Shown in pieces: positions 1 through 8,419 of a stretch of DNA of 64,000 nt; the stretch's first letter is position 1; the number at the start of each line of letters is the position of its first letter. Source of the DNA: ENR-C587 sp942493235 (GTDB lineage Bacteria > Bacteroidota > Ignavibacteria > Kapaibacteriales > UBA2268); assembly GCA_942493235.1 (NCBI GenBank), contig OW818676.1, positions 1 through 64,000 on the forward strand, given 5' to 3'. A model generated the notes under the pieces. It did not search any database. It was not told where the DNA came from and saw nothing but the letters and a program-made list of their open reading frames with translations. The position numbers were made by a program, and so were the translations under genes.

Positions 1-152
1 TCATTTCCTCCAATAATTATATTACCGAGAGAATCGCTTACAATATCTGTAAGCTCAGAAGCAAGACAATAGAATTTATCATAAGTTGGTATTGATTTTA
101 CATCAGTATTTGAAATAAATGCTATTATCAGTAAAATAATATATCTTTTCAT
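1..152 (-). CDS. Secreted protein, 5' part only (cut by window edge)
   Basis: A reading frame starts at 152 on the minus strand and runs off the left edge, so only about 50 residues are visible. It opens MKRYIILLIIAFISN, a Lys/Arg start followed by a hydrophobic stretch that reads as a signal peptide. The visible end, SDSLGNIIIGGN, resembles the D-x-x-GN-I-x-x-G pattern of SBBP/delta-60 type beta-propeller repeats; that is inference from one copy. An AGGAAA ribosome binding site precedes the ATG by about six bases. It is separated from the upstream minus-strand gene by a strong hairpin, so it is probably transcribed on its own or by read-through. Confidence 0.6.
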   Translation of the reverse strand, partial: MKRYIILLIIAFISNTDVKSIPTYDKFYCLASELTDIVSDSLGNIIIGGN

Positions 153-178
153 AGTAAATTTCCTTTTATATTATTTTT

Positions 179-205
179 GTACTGCTCGCACCTTACGAGC
201 AGTAC
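179..205 (-). terminator. Rho-independent terminator-like hairpin
   Basis: A perfect 10-bp stem (GTACTGCTCG / CGAGCAGTAC) with a 7-base loop lies just beyond the stop of the minus-strand Cys-rich gene. On the minus strand it is followed by ACAAAAATAAT. Confidence 0.7.
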
Positions 206-213
206 CTACTCGA

Positions 214-879
214 TTAATAATCATTACTGCAATTATAATAGCAATCACTTATATATCCCGGTCTTAAAGCATCACTTGGAATTGTTGTTAGCGGAGGAAT
301 AGCATTCGGGCATGAACCCGTTGTTTGTTGTTGTAATTTAGTGAAAGTTAATATCATCGGGTTTTGTGAATTATCCCAACATAATTTGTATTTCAAACTA
401 CAAAGGTATTCGTTATCTTTTGAACAGGGATTAAGATACATTTGTTCTTCATCAATTGTTGAAACTGAATAATAATAGCAACTTGGTTTGTGTGCCCAAA
501 CCATAATATTGCCACCTTCAGAGCACAGAGGTACATCCAAATATTCCGGGTCATTAGGTGATAATTTGGCTTCGTTTATTAAAACAGCTTTTAACATATT
601 TTCCCAAAATTCAGGGGTAATGATTACATCAGCACAATGAACAAAAAGTGCTGTACCTCTAATTACTACTTGCCTCTGATTATTAGCATCATTTTTCCAG
701 CAGTAATAAATATCAATATCGCAATAATAATTGCCATTTGGATAACTATAAGTCATAATTCCGCTGTTCCATCCATCAGGGCAATCCGGAGGGTCACCTT
801 GTGCAAAGATTTGTAAATTAGTTAAGAAAAATGCAAAAAGAAAAATGCAAAAAGAAAAATGCAAATTCGACTTTTTCAT
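214..879 (-). CDS. Cysteine-rich secreted protein
   Basis: The protein has 221 residues. An N-terminal signal peptide (about residues 1-26, ending IFAQ) is followed by a Cys-rich mature part. AGGAG stands six bases before the ATG, which fixes the start. I recognise no named domain. Its pattern MTYSYPNGNYYCDIDIYYC near residue 42 matches MTYVFNNGMDTCHINYVFC in the two tandem proteins at 46.1-48.0 kb, and all three share a later LC/IC-x-K-x-x-x-x-C segment. I infer a divergent member of one secreted family, probably disulfide-stabilised outside the cytoplasm. It has no T9SS sorting tail. The coding end is A/T-rich with repeated AAAATGCAAAAAG units inside the signal sequence. Function unknown. 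Confidence 0.75.
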   Translation of the reverse strand: MKKSNLHFSFCIFLFAFFLTNLQIFAQGDPPDCPDGWNSGIMTYSYPNGNYYCDIDIYYCWKNDANNQRQVVIRGTALFVHCADVIITPEFWENMLKAVLINEAKLSPNDPEYLDVPLCSEGGNIMVWAHKPSCYYYSVSTIDEEQMYLNPCSKDNEYLCSLKYKLCWDNSQNPMILTFTKLQQQTTGSCPNAIPPLTTIPSDALRPGYISDCYYNCSNDY

Positions 880-1271
880 CTGAAACTCCTAATACTATTT
901 AAATATAAGTTGATTACAATCAAAATTAATAAATAAATATCTGAATTCCAAATATTATTTTTCTTTTTATTATTATTGATTATTAATATCATTGGTGATT
1001 TCATTTATTGCTTTGTGTCATATTATTCTTGCTAATTTGAATAAGAAATCAATCCACGCACCTGCTGCCTGCCATTTTTGCATATCACTCTGTAAACAGA
1101 AAACAGTTCTGGCAGAGGTCTGTCAATATGTCATATTTCTATCGATTGGCACGCTATTAGTATAGTCATAGATGCTTTGTTATTCATCAGAGCATTGATT
1201 GCAGCTTTAACGAATAATAAAACTAAAAAGTAAATATATATATTATCACAAAACAATAAAAGGATATTAAA
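880..1271. other. Intergenic region upstream of dnaK
   Basis: This 392-bp gap lies between two divergent genes and must hold both promoters. No CIRCE element (TTAGCACTC / GAGTGCTAA) was seen before dnaK. A loose inverted pair CTGCC...GGCAG lies near 1066-1116. No ORF or tRNA was recognised. Confidence 0.4.
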
Positions 1272-3188
1272 ATGGGAAAAATTATTGGCATTGACTTGGG
1301 TACAACCAACTCATGCGTTTCAGTTATGGAGGGAACTACTCCTACCGTGATTACAAATTCCGAAGGTGCTAGGACTACTCCTTCGATGGTTGGTTTTACT
1401 AAAAGTGGCGAGAAAATCGTTGGACAAGCTGCAAAGCGTCAAGCGATTACTAACCCGAATAACACGGTCTATTCGATTAAAAGATTTATGGGTCGCCGTA
1501 TGGCAGAAGTTCAAGAAGAAATGAGTATGGTTCCCTATAAAGTAGAAGCCGGTCAAGATGGTTCATCTGCACGCGTCAATATCGACGGTAAATTATTTTC
1601 ACCTCCGGAAGTATCGGCTATGGTTCTTCAGAAAATGAAGCAAACTGCCGAAGATTTCTTGGGACAGAAAGTTACCGAAGCCGTTATCACTGTTCCTGCA
1701 TATTTCAATGATGCTCAGCGTCAAGCAACTAAAGATGCCGGTGAAATTGCCGGTTTGACTGTTAAGAGAATTATCAACGAGCCTACAGCCGCAGCTCTTG
1801 CTTATGGCTTAGACAAAAAAGGCAAAAATATGACAGTTGCCGTCTATGACTTAGGCGGTGGTACATTCGATGTGTCCGTACTTGAAATTGGCGACGGCGT
1901 ATTTGAAGTAAAATCAACAAACGGAGATACTCACTTAGGCGGAGATAACTTCGACCAGAGAATTATCGACTTTTTGGCTGATGAATTTAAAAAGCAAGAG
2001 AGCATTGATTTAAGAAAAGACCCAATGGCATTGCAGAGACTTCGCGAAGCCGCAGAAAAAGCAAAGATGGAGCTTTCTCAAATGTTGCAGACAGACGTTA
2101 ATTTACCGTTTATCACAGCTACTGCCGAAGGTCCTAAACATTTAAATATTAATATGACTCGTGCAAAATTCGAGAGCCTTTGCGGTGATTTATTTGAAAA
2201 AACATTAGAGCCATGCGAAAAAGCTATGCATGATGCTAAATTAACTCCATCTCAAATTGATGATGTGATTTTAGTAGGTGGTTCTACTCGTATCCCTAAA
2301 ATTCAAGAATTAGTTAAAAACTTCTTTGGTAAAGAGCCTTCAAAGGGCGTTAATCCTGATGAAGTAGTAGCTATCGGTGCTGCTATTCAAGGTGGTGTAT
2401 TGTCTGGTGATGTTACAGATGTATTATTGCTTGATGTTACTCCTCTTACTCTTGGTATCGAGACTTTAGGTGGCGTGATGACTCAGATGATACCGGCAAA
2501 TACTACTATTCCTACTCGTAAGACAGAGATATTCTCTACAGCAGGAGATAGCCAGACATCAGTAGAAATTCACGTTATGCAGGGCGAAAGACCAATGGCT
2601 CGCGACAATCGTTCACTTGGTAAATTCCATTTGGACGGGCTACCACCGGCTCCGCGTGGTATTCCTCAAATTGAAGTTACTTTCGACATCGATGCTAATG
2701 GTATCCTTGGAGTTAGTGCCAAAGATAAAGCTACAAGCAAAGAGCAGAGCATCAGAATCGAGTCTTCATCCGGACTTAGCAAAGATGAAGTAGAGAATAT
2801 GAAGCGTGCAGCTCAAGCTAATGCAAATGAAGATAAAAAACGTAAAGAAGAAATAGATTTGAAAAACCAAGCTGATAATTTGGTATATTCAACTGATAAG
2901 CAACTTAAAGAAATCGGCGATAAATTGACTCCCGAACATAAATCGAAAATCGAAGCTGCAAAAGCTAAACTTGAGCAGGCGATTAAAGATAATAATTCGG
3001 CAGAAATCAAATCTTCAACCGACACTCTGAATGCAGCTTGGAGCGAAGCTTCAACTCAAATGTATCAAAATACCGGTGCTCCAGGGCAGCAGCCGGATGC
3101 TGAACCGACTCCTAATGCCGAAGGCGAAGCTAAAAAGCCAGAAGGCGGAGTAGAAGAAGCTGATTACACTATTGTAGATGATAAATAA
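1272..3188 (+). CDS. dnaK: Chaperone protein DnaK (Hsp70)
   Basis: Full-length Hsp70 chaperone of 638 residues, the usual bacterial size. It binds and releases unfolded polypeptides in an ATP cycle driven by DnaJ and GrpE in the cytoplasm. The nucleotide-binding domain shows IGIDLGTTNSC (residues 5-15) and VYDLGGGTFDVS (about 190-202). The interdomain linker DVLLLDVTPLTLG lies near 385. The substrate-binding domain and helical lid follow, and the tail ends EEADYTIVDDK. GGAT lies seven bases before the ATG. grpE and dnaJ are not adjacent, so it appears to be a single-gene unit, closed by the hairpin at 3271. No CIRCE operator is visible, so heat-shock control, if any, is by another route. Confidence 0.98.
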   Translation: MGKIIGIDLGTTNSCVSVMEGTTPTVITNSEGARTTPSMVGFTKSGEKIVGQAAKRQAITNPNNTVYSIKRFMGRRMAEVQEEMSMVPYKVEAGQDGSSARVNIDGKLFSPPEVSAMVLQKMKQTAEDFLGQKVTEAVITVPAYFNDAQRQATKDAGEIAGLTVKRIINEPTAAALAYGLDKKGKNMTVAVYDLGGGTFDVSVLEIGDGVFEVKSTNGDTHLGGDNFDQRIIDFLADEFKKQESIDLRKDPMALQRLREAAEKAKMELSQMLQTDVNLPFITATAEGPKHLNINMTRAKFESLCGDLFEKTLEPCEKAMHDAKLTPSQIDDVILVGGSTRIPKIQELVKNFFGKEPSKGVNPDEVVAIGAAIQGGVLSGDVTDVLLLDVTPLTLGIETLGGVMTQMIPANTTIPTRKTEIFSTAGDSQTSVEIHVMQGERPMARDNRSLGKFHLDGLPPAPRGIPQIEVTFDIDANGILGVSAKDKATSKEQSIRIESSSGLSKDEVENMKRAAQANANEDKKRKEEIDLKNQADNLVYSTDKQLKEIGDKLTPEHKSKIEAAKAKLEQAIKDNNSAEIKSSTDTLNAAWSEASTQMYQNTGAPGQQPDAEPTPNAEGEAKKPEGGVEEADYTIVDDK

Positions 3189-3270
3189 CCATCTGCTAAT
3201 TGAAATATATATGCCGTACTCGGGGCTTTAGAGCCTAAGCAAAATTTCGAATTATTTCAAATTTCTATAA

Positions 3271-3300
3271 ATCAACCTGACTGTTAACCGTCAGGTTGAT
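3271..3300 (+). terminator. Hairpin downstream of dnaK
   Basis: A perfect 11-bp stem, ATCAACCTGAC / GTCAGGTTGAT, with an 8-base loop TGTTAACC lies about 80 bp after the dnaK stop and is followed by an A/T-rich tract. The same CAACCTGACGGTTAACCGTCAGGTTG-like palindrome recurs near 33478, inside a repeat. It may therefore be a dispersed palindrome acting as a terminator. Confidence 0.6.
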
Positions 3301-3457
3301 TTATAATAATTTAATATTTTTTTCTTTTATAAATTGCAATGTTCAAACATTTACACATGTTCTTTAGCCACGGGGCTGGCAACGATTTATTTGTCATATA
3401 GAAACTGATATTATTCCCTTTGATTCTATCTGCTAATATATCATTCTGAATAATAAA

Positions 3458-4528
3458 CTAAACTATATATATCCCGTTCGGGCAAAAAGTCAATCCTATC
3501 ACAATGATAATAAACCAACCTAATATTTTTCTTTTTGTATCTATTTCAATATCACCATATATGGGTGGATGCTCCAATTTAATAAATACCCTGGTGATAA
3601 AAGCCCAGAATAGCCAACCGCCCCACACATTATAGTACCATGGAGCATTGTACTTTACTGTGTCAATCATAGGAATGAGCCAATTCTGCAACTGTAAATA
3701 TATCCCATTGGGATAGTCGAAGCTAAGTAAATCTCGCATTATGGCAAATATACTTCCGCTGCCGATGATGATTAAACCCCACCAGAAATATTTAGCAATT
3801 GTCTTCTGCCATTTGCCAAACATTGCATAAAGTATATGCCCACCATCTAATTGCCCGATTGGCAATAGATTCATAGAAGTAACAAATAGCCCAAACCATC
3901 CGGCATTCAGTAAAGGATAGTGGTACATCTCGTTCATCGGAGGCAGAAATCCGTTCGGATTAGCAAATATATTCGCTAATATATGATATAGTGCCGTATC
4001 GCCGAAAAAGAGATTTATTACCGGCAGATTTGTTCCGAGTAACCTATATTCAGGATGAATATTATACAGATATTCAATTGACGGTAGAGTGATAAATCCG
4101 ACAATTAAATAAATAACGCTGACAATAAACCCCGGCAGCGGACCCCACAAACCAATATCAAATAATGCCCTCTTATTAGGAATCGGCTGACGAGTCTTGA
4201 TAACCGCACCAAATGTGCCGAAATTTGGCATTTCTACTATTGGTATAAAAGGTATAAAATATGGTAGTGTACAATTAACTTTATGATATTTTGATGCAAA
4301 ATAATGACCAAATTCATGGCAGGCAAGAAATCCCATTAATAACATCGCATACTGAAGCCCATACTGCCAATTCGAGATTTCAAAATAGTCTTTAGCTAAC
4401 CATTGAGTGCCCGCAATAGTCATTGAAATAAATGTAAGTATAAATAATACTATATATTTATAAACTCTATCCTTCTTATTATAATTGTTTCTATTTCTAA
4501 ATCCAAAATTAAATTTTCCGAGTTTCAT
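3458..4528 (-). CDS. Site-2 protease family (M50) intramembrane metallopeptidase
   Basis: Multi-pass membrane protein of 356 residues. The zinc motif HEFGH is at residues 71-75 in a hydrophobic helix. The second metal motif, LLPIGQLDGGH, has its Asp near residue 228. This pair defines the M50/site-2 protease family, which cleaves substrates within or next to the membrane. At least six hydrophobic segments are visible, and there is no PDZ domain, so it is not the RseP type. The start is placed at the ATG at 4528 rather than an in-frame TTG nine bases upstream; no strong ribosome site decides between them. Its substrate is unknown. The neighbouring VWA-OmpA lipoprotein is co-directional but 93 bp upstream. 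Confidence 0.85.
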   Translation of the reverse strand: MKLGKFNFGFRNRNNYNKKDRVYKYIVLFILTFISMTIAGTQWLAKDYFEISNWQYGLQYAMLLMGFLACHEFGHYFASKYHKVNCTLPYFIPFIPIVEMPNFGTFGAVIKTRQPIPNKRALFDIGLWGPLPGFIVSVIYLIVGFITLPSIEYLYNIHPEYRLLGTNLPVINLFFGDTALYHILANIFANPNGFLPPMNEMYHYPLLNAGWFGLFVTSMNLLPIGQLDGGHILYAMFGKWQKTIAKYFWWGLIIIGSGSIFAIMRDLLSFDYPNGIYLQLQNWLIPMIDTVKYNAPWYYNVWGGWLFWAFITRVFIKLEHPPIYGDIEIDTKRKILGWFIIIVIGLTFCPNGIYIV

Positions 4529-4621
4529 TACTATCAATCATTCTCAATTATACAAATAATAAATTAAAATTACGCAAAATATTTGGAATAATCTTTAAAA
4601 GGAATACCCATTTGGTAATAT

Positions 4622-6106
4622 TTACTTCTTCTTGCTTGAAGTCATGCACGGAGATTTATAGTATGGTTCACTTCTTTTTACGGTATTAGATGATGCTTTA
4701 ATTACAAACACTACTCTGCGGTTTGCAGCTCTTCCTTCTTCTGTTAAGTTATCGGCAATCGGTTTAGTCTTTCCGTAACCGACGGCACTAATTCTTGATT
4801 TATCAAATTTTCTGTCTATCAAAGCGTTCATCACTGCCTTAGCTCTGCTTTCAGATAGCTGACGATTAGCTTTATCAGTACCTATGGAGTCGGTATGCCC
4901 TTGAATTTCTATTTTCATCATTGGGTCGTTTCGGAGTAAAGTATCCATTATATCAATCGCTAATTTTGAATCAGGCAGTTTCAAGTTTGATTTTGCAAAA
5001 TCAAAATATACATCTATCGGTATTGGCATTTCTTTTTCCATACCGGGTAATAAATATACATTCTCGGCAGTAATCATGGGCTTGTTTTTTTCGTCGCAGA
5101 TTGAAATTTTTACAAAGTGATTGCCCGGATAATTAATAGTAGTATATTCCAATAAGTAATAATTTTTCAACCTATAATATATATCATCAAAGACTAAATT
5201 TAAATCCTGTGTATTGCATATATGCTGATAAATTCCACCTGTCTGCATAGCCAGTGTATCACCAAGCAGGAGTTTATCGACATTGCCTGCATATCCGATT
5301 GTATTTATGTTGATTTTAGCTCCACGTGCCAGCTGAACTAAGTCTAATCCGCTTTTAATTATAGTAGAAGAATTTTCATAGCCGTCAGTTAATACAATAA
5401 GTGATTTATTATATTCGCCTGTGGCATAATTATCAAGTTCGCTCATTCCTGTTTCTATTGCATCATAGAGAGCAGTAGCAGTTCCGAATCCGTCCAAATT
5501 AGTAGCAAATTCTTTAACAAAAAATTCGTAATCTGTCTTATTCTCTAAGGGAACTAATTCAGCTTTATTTTTTGTATCAAATTTAACTATTAATAATTTA
5601 TCCTCACTTTGCAATGAGTTTTTAACAAAATCCAATATTGAATTCTGCATAGACCGAACTCTATCCTCACCCATCGAACCGCTATGGTCTAATACCATTG
5701 CAATAAAAACCGGAATTCTGTCTTTAGTAGTCTTTTTTGTTATAGAATAATCTTTAATTGGAACCCGTTTATAATTGGAGCTATCTATCAATTCGCATAA
5801 AAATTTATCGTCTAAATCTACAATCAAATTATTATCAATATCCAATGGCTGAAAATATGTCTTTACCGAAAGCTTAGAACCGCTGAGCATCTCGGTCTCT
5901 ATTCGACTGATTTGAATGGAATTAACATTATCTATCCCGCCGGCTTCGGCTTTAGAAAGGAATACTTTTGCCGTATTTACCGTATCCGGTGGGCAGTCTA
6001 TGGTTACGCTTTGGTCAGCTAAGGGTAGTTCAGAATTATCGGTATTTATAGTCTTACAGCTTAACAGAATTGCCAAAAGTGCAGAAAGTAGAATAAATTT
6101 CTTCAT
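4622..6106 (-). CDS. VWA- and OmpA-domain outer-membrane lipoprotein
   Basis: A 494-residue lipoprotein. The lipobox LLSC puts the lipidated Cys at residue 17. A von Willebrand A domain covers about residues 130-310, with an intact MIDAS motif (DHSGSMG) and the later ALYDAI and LTDGYEN elements. A C-terminal OmpA-like peptidoglycan-binding domain covers about 355-470, with the typical HTDSIGTDKANRQLSESRA stretch and GYGKTKPI. The likely role is an outer-membrane-anchored periplasmic protein that binds the cell wall through OmpA and a partner through the metal-dependent VWA site. The partner is not identifiable here. GGA stands seven bases before the ATG. The last 20 residues are basic and low in complexity. 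Confidence 0.85.
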   Translation of the reverse strand: MKKFILLSALLAILLSCKTINTDNSELPLADQSVTIDCPPDTVNTAKVFLSKAEAGGIDNVNSIQISRIETEMLSGSKLSVKTYFQPLDIDNNLIVDLDDKFLCELIDSSNYKRVPIKDYSITKKTTKDRIPVFIAMVLDHSGSMGEDRVRSMQNSILDFVKNSLQSEDKLLIVKFDTKNKAELVPLENKTDYEFFVKEFATNLDGFGTATALYDAIETGMSELDNYATGEYNKSLIVLTDGYENSSTIIKSGLDLVQLARGAKININTIGYAGNVDKLLLGDTLAMQTGGIYQHICNTQDLNLVFDDIYYRLKNYYLLEYTTINYPGNHFVKISICDEKNKPMITAENVYLLPGMEKEMPIPIDVYFDFAKSNLKLPDSKLAIDIMDTLLRNDPMMKIEIQGHTDSIGTDKANRQLSESRAKAVMNALIDRKFDKSRISAVGYGKTKPIADNLTEEGRAANRRVVFVIKASSNTVKRSEPYYKSPCMTSSKKK

Positions 6107-6270
6107 AAGATTCCATAATTGATAAATAAATATATTCGACGTATTTTAAGATATTTATTTTATGAGTTTATATCAGCTACTACTCAAATTCAAATAACAG
6201 GTATCAACCCACTTCGTTAAAAGCTATGTAAAAAATGAAAGCAAATACAGGCTACTTTCTATTCATTCAA

Positions 6271-6370
6271 GAGATTGTCTAAAATTTGTCATTAAAAACG
6301 AAGTGTAGTATCCGGATAAAGCTAAATGTTGATAATTCTGGATTCTTCGTTACACTCAGAATGACGATTT
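6271..6370. repeat. Dispersed palindromic repeat, GTCATTCTGA type (copy 1)
   Basis: One copy of the ~100-130 bp repeat found many times in this window. It has a left end GAGATTGTCTAAAATTTGTCATT, an internal AAGCTAAATGTTGAT segment, and a right arm GATTCTTCGTTACACTCAGAATGAC. The left arm is partly decayed (ATTAAAAACGAAGTG in place of ATTCTGAACGAAGTG), and the right end is replaced by unrelated sequence next to the IS630 fossil. Confidence 0.75.
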
Positions 6371-6444
6371 GGCGGGGTTAACATTCCATAAGCTGCATAG
6401 GCTCCTCTTGTAATGAAACCAATTTAACCAAACAAATAGTTAGG

Positions 6445-6627
6445 CAGCCCTTTTATATCTATTGTGCTGTTGCTCCAAGTCTCGGAAAAATAAGTTCCTT
6501 GATTTTACTTTACTGCAATACAGAGATGATGAATATATTTCTTGAGCAAGTAACGAAGGATTTTAAAGAAAATCATACTATTATACAAGTTGATAGAGCA
6601 GGCAATAGAATAACAAGGACTGCATAA
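6445..6627 (+). pseudogene. IS630-family transposase fragment
   Basis: This non-annotated stretch translates in one frame to about 60 residues containing PFYIYCAVAPSLGKISSLI, then LLYCNTEMMNIFLEQVTKDF and IIQVDRAG, ending at a stop at 6625-6627. The order (tyrosine-rich strand, G-K-x-x-S-L-I, Y-C-N-T-E-M-M-N-x-F-L, then x-Q-V-D-x-A-G) matches the central DDE region of IS630-type transposases as I know them. The second catalytic Asp would be in QVD. The N-terminal third and the terminal D-E region are missing, so this is a dead remnant. A dispersed repeat abuts it on the left. Confidence 0.65.
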
Positions 6628-6766
6628 GATACCGTATATCAATATTCTTTTTGAAAGATTAATATTGATTTCATTGCATCAGCTTAAATAAATTTGCTAT
6701 AAAAACGTAATATTAGACTGCTTAACTAATTAAGCGGTTTGATGATTATTATCGGATATTCTAATA

Positions 6767-8080
6767 ATGAAAGTACATATAGAGACTTACGGCTGTCAGA
6801 TGAATTTCAGCGACACGGAAATAATTTCTTCGGTATTGAATTCAACGGGCTATACTATGACAAACAGCATCGATGAAGCAGACATAATATTGCTCAACAC
6901 CTGTTCGGTACGAGACAATGCAGAGCGGAAAATCCACGAGCGAATTATCCACTTGAAACAATATAAAAAAGCACATAAAAATCTTATTATCGGAGTTCTC
7001 GGCTGTATGGCTGAGCGATTAAGGCACAGACTAATCGAAGAGAAAGACATAGTCAGCATAGTGGTCGGTCCTGACGAATACAGGCGCTTACCCGAAATTA
7101 TCGAATTAGCACTTTCCGGCGACAATGGAATAGCTGTAAAATTAAGTAGAGTCGAAACTTATAATGATATTGAACCACTAAGAACAGAGGGCATTTCTGC
7201 ATTTATCTCAATTATGCGAGGCTGCAATAATTTCTGTTCATACTGCGTAGTGCCTTATACTCGGGGTAGAGAAAGGTCAAGAGATAAAAAATCAATTATT
7301 AATGAAATAATAAACCTGCGTAATAATGGATTTAAGGAAATCACCCTATTAGGTCAGAATGTAAACTCTTATCTTGATGAAGATTCCAAAACTGATTTCC
7401 CTGATTTATTGAAAGAATGTGCAGAATTAGCTCCTGATTTGCGTTTCAGATTTACCACCTCTCACCCCAAAGATATAAGTGATAAACTGATAGAAACAAT
7501 TGCCGAATATGATAATATCTGCTCTCATATCCATCTGCCAGTTCAGTCAGGTTCTAATAATGTTTTGCTGTCTATGGATAGAGGATATACATCAGAGCAT
7601 TATTTGGAGCGTATCACTAAAATCAAAAGTACTATTGGCGGAGTAGCTCTAACTACCGATATTATAGCCGGATACCCGAGCGAAAGTATCGAAGACCATC
7701 AGCAGACTCTGGAGCTGATGAGAAAAGTCAGTTACGACGGTGCTTTTATGTTTAAATATTCTCCGAGAGAAGGAACCAAATCCTATAAATATGATGATAA
7801 TGTAGCCGAAGAAGAGAAAATCAGACGATTAAATGAAATTATAGATTTGCAAAGTTCACTTTCGAGAGAGAACAACCAAGCTGAAATCGGCAACGTGCAT
7901 AGAGTATTGGTAGAAGGACCGAGCAAACGCAATCCTTTGGAATGGAAGGGCAGAAGCGATACAAATAAAGTAGTAATTTTCCCGATTATTGACTATAAGG
8001 TTGAAATAGGAATCACAATATCTGTCAAAATAAATGCTTCCAGTCCAGCTACTTTACGTGGCGAGATAGTTCGGATTTAA
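6767..8080 (+). CDS. miaB: tRNA-2-methylthio-N6-dimethylallyladenosine synthase MiaB
   Basis: A 437-residue radical-SAM methylthiotransferase that adds the 2-methylthio group to i6A37 of tRNAs reading UNN codons. The N-terminal UPF0004 domain (about 1-115) carries three cluster Cys: YGCQMN, NTCSVRDN and LGCMAER. The radical-SAM domain starts with RGCNNFCSYCVVPYTRGRERSR (first 20 residues from RGCN), giving the CxxxCxxC motif near residue 153. A C-terminal TRAM domain covers about 370-435. The SRD and PYTRGRE signatures favour MiaB over RimO or MtaB. The gene stands alone, with about 640 bp of repeat-rich sequence upstream. Confidence 0.95.
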   Translation: MKVHIETYGCQMNFSDTEIISSVLNSTGYTMTNSIDEADIILLNTCSVRDNAERKIHERIIHLKQYKKAHKNLIIGVLGCMAERLRHRLIEEKDIVSIVVGPDEYRRLPEIIELALSGDNGIAVKLSRVETYNDIEPLRTEGISAFISIMRGCNNFCSYCVVPYTRGRERSRDKKSIINEIINLRNNGFKEITLLGQNVNSYLDEDSKTDFPDLLKECAELAPDLRFRFTTSHPKDISDKLIETIAEYDNICSHIHLPVQSGSNNVLLSMDRGYTSEHYLERITKIKSTIGGVALTTDIIAGYPSESIEDHQQTLELMRKVSYDGAFMFKYSPREGTKSYKYDDNVAEEEKIRRLNEIIDLQSSLSRENNQAEIGNVHRVLVEGPSKRNPLEWKGRSDTNKVVIFPIIDYKVEIGITISVKINASSPATLRGEIVRI

Positions 8081-8132
8081 TATCCTATTTGACTATTATT
8101 TTATTTCAATCAGTAACTTTATGGGCTTTATA

Positions 8133-8240
8133 GAGGCTGTGTAAATACTCAAATTAATTAATTTTGAGCATGTACAAAAGGCTGTCTAAAATTAATAAAA
8201 TTGCAGATATTTGCAGAAAATTTCGATTTTTCACTCAGCC
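8133..8240. repeat. Dispersed GAGGCTGTGTAAA repeat with partial inner element
   Basis: The left end GAGGCTGTGTAAATACTC and the right end TTTTTCACTCAGCC are imperfect inverted repeats of each other. Between them is half of the inner element (GGCTGTCTAAAATTAATAAAATTGCA) without the GTCATTCTGA palindrome. This gives a short version of the nested repeats at 19829 and 40283. Confidence 0.65.
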
Positions 8241-8419
8241 TTTGAAGCTTGGTGTTGATGCCAAATGCCTCATTAAAAGTAGAAAATGATATTATTTAAA
8301 AAGTTGACAAATTGAATTTGTTCGAGAAATTAAGTTTAATTAAACAAGAGATAAAATAATATATCAATAAATCAGTCTTTTTTTCGTAATCATTTTTAAA
8401 ATCATCAATAGGAATAATT

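Noticed and set aside
1158..1174. TTGGCACGCTATTAGTA as a sigma-54 promoter before dnaK
   Set aside because: The -24 half (TGGCAC) fits, but the -12 half reads TAGTA in place of TTGCA, so the essential GC is missing.
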